Below, one piece after another: positions 33,090-39,199 of a stretch of 39,199 nucleotides of DNA (positions are counted from its first letter, which is position 1; each line of letters opens with the position of its first letter). The stretch covers positions 1,922-41,120 of the forward strand of contig DUAN01000008.1 in assembly GCA_012960845.1 (NCBI GenBank), given 5' to 3'. Under the pieces are notes generated by a model that did not search any database, was not told the DNA's origin, and was given only the letters and a program-made list of their open reading frames with translations. The DNA is from Planctomycetota bacterium. GTDB lineage: Bacteria > Planctomycetota > UBA8108 > UBA1146. The position numbers and the translations under genes were made by a program.

Positions 33090-34573
33090 GGCCACACCCT
33101 TCCAGGGAGCCGTTGCCAGCAGCCAGCCACTTCAGCGCCATCGCCGGCGGTGCTTCCAAGCAGTTGACGCGCCGCCCGTCCGATCGCCTGGAGCCAGATC
33201 GGTTCCAGTTGTGGCGCCTGCCAATCTCCCCACTTCTCTTCCACCAAGGTGGTGTGAGCGGTTCCCGCAGCAAAATCGGACGAGCAGAGCAGATCTCGAC
33301 AGAAGGGAAGGGTGGTCTCGACCCCGGCGATGAGGGTCGCTTCGATGGCGGCCACCAAGCGCCGGGTGGCGTCCTCTCGAGTCTCTCCATGGGCGATGAT
33401 CTTGGCCAGCATCGGATCGTAATGAGCGGAAATTCGGTCTCCTTGACGGACGCCACTATCGATGCGAACCCCGTCCATCTGCGGCCACAGACACCGAGTC
33501 AATGTGCCTATCGATGGCAGGAATTGCGCCGCCGGGTCCTCGGCGTTGATGCGAACCTCGATGGCGTGTCCGTCGGTCGAGATCGCATCGAGTTGGGCCA
33601 GTTGTGCCTGTCCCGTGGCGACTTGCCACTGCAATTTCACGATATCGACACCGTGTACCAGTTCGGTCACCGGATGCTCGACCTGAAGTCGAGTATTCAT
33701 CTCGAGGAAATAAAACTGCTCTCCATCGAACAGGAACTCGACGGTGCCGGCTCCGCGATAGTGCACCGACTGCGCCAGTCTCCGGGCGGCCTCGTGCATG
33801 TCGCTGCGCTGGCGCGAAGGCAGGGAAGGTGCGGGAGATTCCTCGATCAACTTCTGGTGGCGTCGTTGCAGCGTGCATTCCCGATCCCCGAGGATCGCCA
33901 CCTCGCCGAGACCGTCGCCGATCAACTGGACCTCGATGTGACGCGCCGGTTCGATCAGTTTCTCGATGAAGACTGAATCGTCTCCGAACGCCGCCAGCGC
34001 CTCGCGCTGCGCCGATTCGATCGACTCCTCGAGTTGGTCGAGATCGCGCACGATGCGCATTCCCTTACCACCTCCGCCGCGAGTCGCTTTGATCAGCAGA
34101 GGAGAGCCCCAGCCTTTCAACTCACGAGTCCAGGAAGGGCCCTCTGTGCTCTCTGGGCCCGGCGGGACGAGGCTCGGTGCGCAGGGCACCTTTGAGGCGA
34201 GAGCGAGCGTCCTGGCCTGCGTCTTGTCACCCAGTTGGAGCACCTGCTCGGCGGTCGGGCCGATGTAGGTCCAACCCTCTTGCTCGACCCTTCGGGCCAA
34301 CTCGGGGCTCTCCGACAGGAATCCCCAGCCTGGATGCACGGCGTGCACCCCGACCTCGCGACCCGCTTCGATGATGCGATCGATGTCGAGGTAGGAGTGA
34401 GATGGAGAGGCGGGGCCAATCTCCCTGCTGTGATCGGCCGCTTCGACGAATCGTGCGTTTCGATCCGCCTCGGAGTGGACTGCGACCGTCTCCAGCCCGA
34501 GCGCCGAAAGAGTGCGGATGATCCGGCAAGCACACTCGCCTCGATTGGCCACCAGAACCCGGCTCGGTGTCAT
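33086..34573 (-). CDS. Biotin carboxylase subunit of methylcrotonyl-CoA carboxylase
   Basis: 495 residues. It uses ATP and bicarbonate to carboxylate biotin on the carrier encoded next. The sequence opens with RVLVANRGECACRI, has the ATP-grasp glycine loop TRGGGGKGMRIV (about 164-175), ERDCSLQRR-like DRECTLQRRHQKLIEESPAP (about 230-249) and the signature EMNTRLQVEHPVTE (291-304). The C-terminus goes past the carboxylase core into the start of the BT region (ending CWQRLPGRVWP) and stops where one-chain alpha subunits (about 650-670 residues) would continue. With the carrier subunit the total is about 649 residues, so the pair equals a split alpha subunit. ATG 34573 overlaps the stop of the hydratase gene. 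Assignment to methylcrotonyl-CoA and not propionyl- or geranyl-CoA rests on the operon. Confidence 0.92.
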   Translation of the reverse strand: MTPSRVLVANRGECACRIIRTLSALGLETVAVHSEADRNARFVEAADHSREIGPASPSHSYLDIDRIIEAGREVGVHAVHPGWGFLSESPELARRVEQEGWTYIGPTAEQVLQLGDKTQARTLALASKVPCAPSLVPPGPESTEGPSWTRELKGWGSPLLIKATRGGGGKGMRIVRDLDQLEESIESAQREALAAFGDDSVFIEKLIEPARHIEVQLIGDGLGEVAILGDRECTLQRRHQKLIEESPAPSLPSRQRSDMHEAARRLAQSVHYRGAGTVEFLFDGEQFYFLEMNTRLQVEHPVTELVHGVDIVKLQWQVATGQAQLAQLDAISTDGHAIEVRINAEDPAAQFLPSIGTLTRCLWPQMDGVRIDSGVRQGDRISAHYDPMLAKIIAHGETREDATRRLVAAIEATLIAGVETTLPFCRDLLCSSDFAAGTAHTTLVEEKWGDWQAPQLEPIWLQAIGRAARQLLGSTAGDGAEVAGCWQRLPGRVWP

Positions 34574-35424
34574 GCGGAATCCTCATCGGCACTGTTTTCG
34601 GCACTGTTTTCGGCACTGTTTTCGGCCGCAGGTTTCTCGACCCATGGTGCAGGCTTGCGTTCGAGGAATGAACTCAGGCCAGACTGGCCCTCTTGACTGG
34701 CTCTGCGAGCGGCGATTCGATCGGCGGTGTATTCTGCCAGCGAGTCGGGAGATGGAAGACCGGAGACCTCGCGGATCAGGATCTTGGCTTCCTGTACCGC
34801 TTCCGGAGCGCCGCCGAGAATCTCTTCGACCAGTTGATCGATGCGTGAGTCCAGTTGATCGATCTGGCAGACCTCGTGAACCATGCCGATCCGCAGGGCG
34901 TCCTCGGCTCCAAATCGTTCGCCGGTGAGGAAGTAGCGACGCGCCTGAGCGGCGCCGATGCGCGCCACCGCATGGGGCGAGATGACGGAGGGCAAGATGC
35001 CCAGCTTGACCTCGCTGAAGGCAAAAACGCAGTCGTCGGAGGCGACCGTGATGTCACTGGCACAGACCAGGCCGGCACCGCCGCCGAGTGCGGCACCGTG
35101 AGCTCGCACGATCACCGGGCAGCGAGCGCTGGAGATGGAAGACAACATTCGCGCCATGCGCAGTGCCTCGTGGCGATTTTCGTCGGTCGACAGCTCGATC
35201 GACGCTCGCATCCAGTTCACATCGGCACCGGCACAGAAGATCTTTCCCTCGCCGGAGAGTACGATCACTCGCACCGTTGGATCGGAATTGAGCGAGTTGA
35301 AGCTGTCGCGCAGTGCCGCAATCAATCGCCCATCGAAGGCATTGCGTACATCGGGTCGGGCGAGCACCACATCGGCTCGCGCGCCGTTTCGGGTCACCTT
35401 CAGGTGGTCTGAGAGTTTGCTCAT
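34570..35424 (-). CDS. liuC: Enoyl-CoA hydratase, probably methylglutaconyl-CoA hydratase
   Basis: 284 residues of the crotonase family. Expected role: addition of water to 3-methylglutaconyl-CoA to give HMG-CoA, between the carboxylase and the lyase of this operon. KIFCAGADVNWMR (about 61-73) and AHGAALGGGAGL (about 109-120) form the oxyanion hole, and FSEVKLGILPSVISP holds the catalytic Glu region. The ADxNWM wording is typical of methylglutaconyl-CoA hydratases. GAGGAG lies 6 bases before ATG 35424, and the gene starts 11 bases after the carboxyltransferase gene. Its end is odd: three AENS units made by a 12-bp tandem repeat (34588-34623) extend the protein about 25 residues past the usual family end. 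Confidence 0.92.
   Translation of the reverse strand: MSKLSDHLKVTRNGARADVVLARPDVRNAFDGRLIAALRDSFNSLNSDPTVRVIVLSGEGKIFCAGADVNWMRASIELSTDENRHEALRMARMLSSISSARCPVIVRAHGAALGGGAGLVCASDITVASDDCVFAFSEVKLGILPSVISPHAVARIGAAQARRYFLTGERFGAEDALRIGMVHEVCQIDQLDSRIDQLVEEILGGAPEAVQEAKILIREVSGLPSPDSLAEYTADRIAARRASQEGQSGLSSFLERKPAPWVEKPAAENSAENSAENSADEDSA
34588..34623. repeat. Three tandem copies of a 12-bp unit in the hydratase C-terminus
   Basis: GGCACTGTTTTC is repeated exactly three times at 34588-34599, 34600-34611 and 34612-34623. On the minus strand it codes for AENS three times. The unit length is a multiple of three, so copy-number change would keep the frame. Confidence 0.9.
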
Positions 35425-35435
35425 CCGTCACTCCT

Positions 35436-37046
35436 CTACATCCGGTAGATACCGATCTTGCGCGGCTCCAGCGGGGCACAGGAAGCCGCTTCGATTCCCA
35501 GCCCCAGTACATCGCGGGTTGCGGCGGGGTCGATGATTCCATCATCCCAGAGGCGGGCGGTGGAGTACCAGGCACTTCCCTCGTGCTCGTATCGCTGGAG
35601 GATCGGGTCGGTGATCTCCTGCTGTTGCTTTTTGGTCAGTTTCTGGCCCGATTCAGCCAGTTGGTCCATCTTGATGTGGAGCAGCACCTCGGCGGCTTGC
35701 TCGGCACCCATCACCGAGATGCGAGCATTGGGCCACATCCACATCTGACGAGGTTGGAATGCACGGCCACACATCCCGTAATTTCCGGCGCCGTGCGATC
35801 CTCCGATGACCACGGTGAAGCGCGGCGATGGCGAGTTGGCGACGGCATGAACCAGTTTCGCTCCATCCTTGGCGATTCCGCCTCTTTCATACTCCTGACC
35901 CACCATGAAGCCAGTGATGTTCTGGAGGAAGATGATGGGAAAGCCGCGGGTCGAGCACAACTCGACGAAGTGGGTGCCCTTGAGCGCCGATTCACTGAAG
36001 AGAACACCGTTATTGGCGACGATGCCGACTCGATGCCCATGAATTCTGGCAAATCCACACACCAGGGTGGTGCCATACAACTGCTTGAATTCATCGAACT
36101 CACTGGCGTCGACGATCCGGGCAATCACCTCGCGCACCTCGAACGGCTGTCGTGGATCGGAAGGGATGATGGAGGAGAGTTCGGCAGGATCGTAGAGGGG
36201 CGGTTCGGTAGGCTGGAGGTCGAAGCCGGGGCGTGATTGCGGCGGCAACGAGCGGAAGATGGTTCGAGCCCTGAGCAGCGCGTCCGCGTCGTCCTGTGCC
36301 AGATGGTCGGTGACGCCGCTGATCCGGCAATGGACATCTCCGCCGCCGAGTTGCTCGGCGCTCACCTCCTCGCCAGTCGCTGCCTTGACCAGCGGTGGGC
36401 CGCCAAGAAAGATGGTTCCCTGGTTCTTGACGATGATCGACTCGTCGCTCATCGAGGGAACATAGGCACCACCAGCGGTGCAGGACCCCATCACCACGGA
36501 GATCTGCGGAATTCCCTGAGCACTCATCCGGGCCTGGTTGTAGAAGATCCTGCCGAAGTGGTCGCGGTCGGGGAAAACCTGATCTTGCAACGGCAAGTAG
36601 GCGCCGCCGGAGTCGACCAGGTAGATGCAGGGGAGTTGATTTTGCTCGGCGATCTCCTGCGCCCGAAGATGTTTCTTGACCGTCAGCGGGTGATAACTAC
36701 CGCCCTTGACCGTGGCATCGTTGGCGATGATCACCGCCAGTCGATCCTCGACCTGACCGATTCCAGTGACGATGCCGGCGGAGGGAAGAGGAGAATCGTA
36801 GACCTGATGGGCACACAGGCTCGCCACCTCGAGGAATGGCGAATCCTCGTCGATCAGCGCAGCGATCCGATCCCTGACCAGCATCTTGCCCCGTGCCTGG
36901 TGGCGCTCGATGGCATCCTGGCTCCCCCCCGATCGAACCGATTGGAGATCCGAGCGCAATCGTCCCAGCAGGTCCTCCATCGCCTGGCGCTGGTCGGTCG
37001 CGCAGTGGTCAGCGGTGGGGAGAGGCGAACCGATCGTGGTGGTCAT
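35436..37046 (-). CDS. liuB: Methylcrotonyl-CoA carboxylase beta subunit (carboxyltransferase)
   Basis: 536 residues from ATG 37046, the usual length for the family; AGAGGA lies about 6 bases upstream. The frame is open far beyond this, but the added part is antisense to the next gene. The protein moves CO2 from carboxybiotin to 3-methylcrotonyl-CoA. Both crotonase-like halves are seen: [36 protein letters not shown] and [17 protein letters not shown] in the first, then [30 protein letters not shown] and [11 protein letters not shown] in the second. [12 protein letters not shown] and the length fit methylcrotonyl- better than propionyl-CoA carboxylase. It is the first gene of the five-gene leucine operon. 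No isovaleryl-CoA dehydrogenase (liuA) is in the window, although other liu clusters often include one. Confidence 0.95.
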   Translation of the reverse strand: MTTTIGSPLPTADHCATDQRQAMEDLLGRLRSDLQSVRSGGSQDAIERHQARGKMLVRDRIAALIDEDSPFLEVASLCAHQVYDSPLPSAGIVTGIGQVEDRLAVIIANDATVKGGSYHPLTVKKHLRAQEIAEQNQLPCIYLVDSGGAYLPLQDQVFPDRDHFGRIFYNQARMSAQGIPQISVVMGSCTAGGAYVPSMSDESIIVKNQGTIFLGGPPLVKAATGEEVSAEQLGGGDVHCRISGVTDHLAQDDADALLRARTIFRSLPPQSRPGFDLQPTEPPLYDPAELSSIIPSDPRQPFEVREVIARIVDASEFDEFKQLYGTTLVCGFARIHGHRVGIVANNGVLFSESALKGTHFVELCSTRGFPIIFLQNITGFMVGQEYERGGIAKDGAKLVHAVANSPSPRFTVVIGGSHGAGNYGMCGRAFQPRQMWMWPNARISVMGAEQAAEVLLHIKMDQLAESGQKLTKKQQQEITDPILQRYEHEGSAWYSTARLWDDGIIDPAATRDVLGLGIEAASCAPLEPRKIGIYRM

Positions 37047-37187
37047 GCAGCATCCTCTTTCCTGGTCGAAGAATAGGGAACTGGACCGGGATCGGCAAGG
37101 GGTCCGGTTTGAGGAGTCCTCTCTGGCTATCCGGGCTGTTCCCCGATCGACCAGCGGATAGGCTGGCAAGTGCGAGAAAGAGGTCTC

Positions 37188-39098
37188 ATGAGCCGTCAGT
37201 GTTTGGAGTGTGAGAGTTTCAACGATGACGATGCCCTGCACTGCGACCAGTGCGGCAACTCTCTCGATGGACCTTCCCCGGCGACGATGCGGCATCCTGG
37301 TGACCGCTCGATACAGATCGCACAGATGATGGTGGTGGCCATCTTGATGGGATTTGTCTGGTGGGGGATCCAGCAGGCTCCCACCGATGTCTCGAGCGGT
37401 GACGAAGATCGACCAGGAGATGCGAGATCTGCCGATTCCGGAGCCGGTTCCGCTGGGACCGATGCCAACCCTGGCCGCGGCGATGATTTCCTGCTCAACG
37501 ATCCAGTTGTTCAGGGGAGCCGCAGCGGGGCCACTGGCGGAGTGCTCTGGGGCTGGGTTCAGGTCACCGACCCGAGCGGCCGCACCCTCTCGCAACTGCC
37601 GGCGGTGGTGACCTCTGGCGGTTGGTTGGCACTGCCTCGAGTCGCCTTGCTGGGTGCGGCTGAGGTGAGTTTTCGTGAGGGGAAGCCTGGGCAGGGTACG
37701 GTCTCCACCGGGCGCTTTCGACGCTCCGATGATCTCTCGTTGTGGCAGCTCGACCCGATGATAGCGGCTTCGTCATCTTCATCGGCCCCGTCATCGGCTC
37801 CGTTGGCTCGCTGGGATTCGCAGTTGCCCTTGCAACTGCTCGACTCGGCCGGTCGTCAGAGCGAGTGGGAACCCGATCCGGGACTGATCCGTAACGGCGA
37901 CTTCTTGCGCGGGACCATCGACCACCCGACCGCGGCAGTGCTGATGCAGCAGGGAGCCATCGTCGGGTGGATTCCAGGAGAGATTCTCGAGGGTGCATGG
38001 CTCTGGGTCGGTTCCGATGAGGATCAACTCACCCCGGTGGCCACACTCGATGATTTTCAGGCCGCAGAATTCGACGGCGGGCGGATCGCCGCCACCCGGC
38101 TGCTACTCGATGGGCAGATCGATGATCTGACCGCACTGTTGCGGCTCGATCAGGCGATGGGGAGAGAGGAACTTCTGCCAGCGGAGGAGATCCCCGTTCC
38201 CTATCGAAGAATTGCGATGTTCGAGGCGACCAGTGTTCGACTGTTGCGCGGGCTCGAGGCGGAGGATGGCGGATCTTACTTCGATGCGGTCGGGCTCGAT
38301 GCCTTGCTGTGGCTTGAGGGACCCGATCTGGTCGCCATCTGGCTCTCCCTGGCGATTCGTGATGGTGGTGTCCGTCGACTCTCACGAGCGGTAGATGCGG
38401 GCGATCAACTGTACCGCAGCAGAGCCGATGACCCCGCCTGGCAGCGAGTCTTCGGATTGTTGCCCGATCTGTTCGTGACCGGAGCCGAGTCGAGTCGAAG
38501 CAGCGGACTCGACAGCGAAGCGATCGCCTGGATCGTCTCGGGAAGGGCCCGGTTTCCCGCCGATGATGCGCTGCGATTGCTCGATGCGGAACGACTGCTC
38601 GATGCCCAACAACTCGATCTGTGCGAGGAATTACTGCAACTCGAGGTGGTGCGTAGTGATCTCAAACTACTGCGTCAGGGATTGCGATCTCGATTGGAAC
38701 GAGAACGTCGGATCGAGGGCCGGGTGCTGATCGAGTTCCCCCCCGGTTCGCCGGTGATCGAGGCGACCGCCCTGGTCGGTGGGATACCCGTGGCCTTCAT
38801 CATCGATACCGGTGCTTCCGCGACCTCGATTCCATCATCGGCTCTCGCTGCGTTGGGAATCGTCGTCGATCAGAATACTCCCCGAAGAAGGGTGCGAACC
38901 GCCAGCGATGAATTCGAGGCTCCGGTGGTCTCGCTACCGCCGCTCGATCTCGCCGGGGCGTTGGTCGAGGGGATGCAAGCGACGGTGCTCGATCTGCCAG
39001 GGCAACCCGACACCGGTTTGCTGGGACTGGATTTCCTCGGTCGATTTCGCATCGATCTCGATGTCGATCTTGGCTGGCTGATTCTGGAGCCACGCTGA
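37188..39098 (+). CDS. Membrane protein with an N-terminal zinc ribbon and a C-terminal retropepsin-like aspartic protease domain
   Basis: 636 residues from ATG 37188; AAAGAGGT lies 4 bases before it, while the in-frame GTG at 37170 has no such site. Residues 5-22 are a zinc ribbon (CLEC and CDQC). A single membrane helix follows (about 43-61), then an acidic, low-complexity linker. The middle (about 100-500) has no domain I recognise; its helical second half may be a scaffold. Residues about 520-636 are a clan AA (retroviral-type) aspartic protease-like domain: [15 protein letters not shown] carries the catalytic Asp, and [16 protein letters not shown] the typical later strand. The family acts as a dimer of such domains. 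The ribbon would be cytoplasmic and the protease outside (inference). The gene is divergent from the leucine operon, with 141 bases between them. Confidence 0.8.
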   Translation: MSRQCLECESFNDDDALHCDQCGNSLDGPSPATMRHPGDRSIQIAQMMVVAILMGFVWWGIQQAPTDVSSGDEDRPGDARSADSGAGSAGTDANPGRGDDFLLNDPVVQGSRSGATGGVLWGWVQVTDPSGRTLSQLPAVVTSGGWLALPRVALLGAAEVSFREGKPGQGTVSTGRFRRSDDLSLWQLDPMIAASSSSSAPSSAPLARWDSQLPLQLLDSAGRQSEWEPDPGLIRNGDFLRGTIDHPTAAVLMQQGAIVGWIPGEILEGAWLWVGSDEDQLTPVATLDDFQAAEFDGGRIAATRLLLDGQIDDLTALLRLDQAMGREELLPAEEIPVPYRRIAMFEATSVRLLRGLEAEDGGSYFDAVGLDALLWLEGPDLVAIWLSLAIRDGGVRRLSRAVDAGDQLYRSRADDPAWQRVFGLLPDLFVTGAESSRSSGLDSEAIAWIVSGRARFPADDALRLLDAERLLDAQQLDLCEELLQLEVVRSDLKLLRQGLRSRLERERRIEGRVLIEFPPGSPVIEATALVGGIPVAFIIDTGASATSIPSSALAALGIVVDQNTPRRRVRTASDEFEAPVVSLPPLDLAGALVEGMQATVLDLPGQPDTGLLGLDFLGRFRIDLDVDLGWLILEPR

Positions 39099-39199
39099 AG
39101 GCCAAGATGGGCAGGCCACGATGCAGGCCACGACGATGCAGGCCAAGATCCAGGCACGATGCAGGCCACGCTGGCGGATCCGCTCTTGCGCCATGGGGG
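39099..39199. repeat. Degenerate tandem repeats after the last gene
   Basis: About five imperfect copies of CAGGCCACGATG and close variants fill 39099-39171, starting at the stop codon of the protease-like gene. The window ends 28 bases later. Open frames on the minus strand here are made of the repeat and the antisense of the upstream gene. Confidence 0.7.

Noticed and set aside
32945-33976. Open frame of 343 codons on the plus strand in the leucine operon
   Set aside because: It is antisense to the biotin carboxylase signatures and has a Pro/Arg-rich random composition.
37047-37595. Upstream extension of the carboxyltransferase frame
   Set aside because: The added 183 residues are antisense to the zinc-ribbon gene, while ATG 37046 has a ribosome site and gives the family length.

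Overview
The window looks like chromosomal DNA of a free-living, probably planctomycete bacterium (Planctomycetota). The main evidence is a set of very large secreted proteins whose C-termini carry a dockerin-like double EF-hand module of the RGDxNxDG type, a style of exoprotein common in that phylum. Fn3-like, Ig-like and beta-helix modules and an excisionase-type HTH fused to a receiver domain agree with this. The assignment is an inference from sequence style, not from a marker gene. No rRNA, tRNA, CRISPR array, transposase or phage gene was seen.

Layout. 2-151: tail of an ankyrin-repeat gene. 212-7637 (minus): a double-SCO copper chaperone downstream of a giant multi-cupredoxin oxidase related in motif style to MnxG-type Mn(II) oxidases. 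A 758-base intergenic region follows, then two large paralogous secreted proteins of unknown function (8396-10852 and 10899-15404, plus). 15779-16864: a secreted DUF1573 protein with an in-frame UGA exactly where the family has the first Cys of its CGC motif, followed at once by a hairpin; this is a candidate selenoprotein. 17245-19203: an FG-GAP beta-propeller exoprotein. 19204-19936: a repeat-rich stretch without a gene. 19937-20515 (minus): an orphan HTH-receiver regulator behind a near-consensus promoter. 20912-23602 (minus): a beta-helix exoprotein.

23983-31618 (plus) holds two lipoproteins built from Ig-like (He_PIG) repeats and ending in a cohesin-like head, then a secreted protein with a cohesin-like module at one end and a dockerin-like module at the other. 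Five proteins in the window carry the dockerin-like tail, including the giant oxidase. Together they suggest a cohesin/dockerin-like surface assembly outside the known cellulosome setting: lipoprotein stalks holding tagged enzymes and structural proteins at the cell surface. This is the most system-like hypothesis here and is untested.

31729-37046 (minus) is a tight five-gene leucine/isovalerate catabolic operon: methylcrotonyl-CoA carboxylase beta subunit, methylglutaconyl-CoA hydratase, biotin carboxylase, a separate biotin carrier, and HMG-CoA lyase. Three of its junctions are ATGA overlaps. Divergent from it, 37188-39098 encodes a zinc-ribbon / membrane / retropepsin-like protein. Short tandem duplications (9-30 bp units) recur through the window, mostly at gene ends, in linkers and in intergenic DNA.
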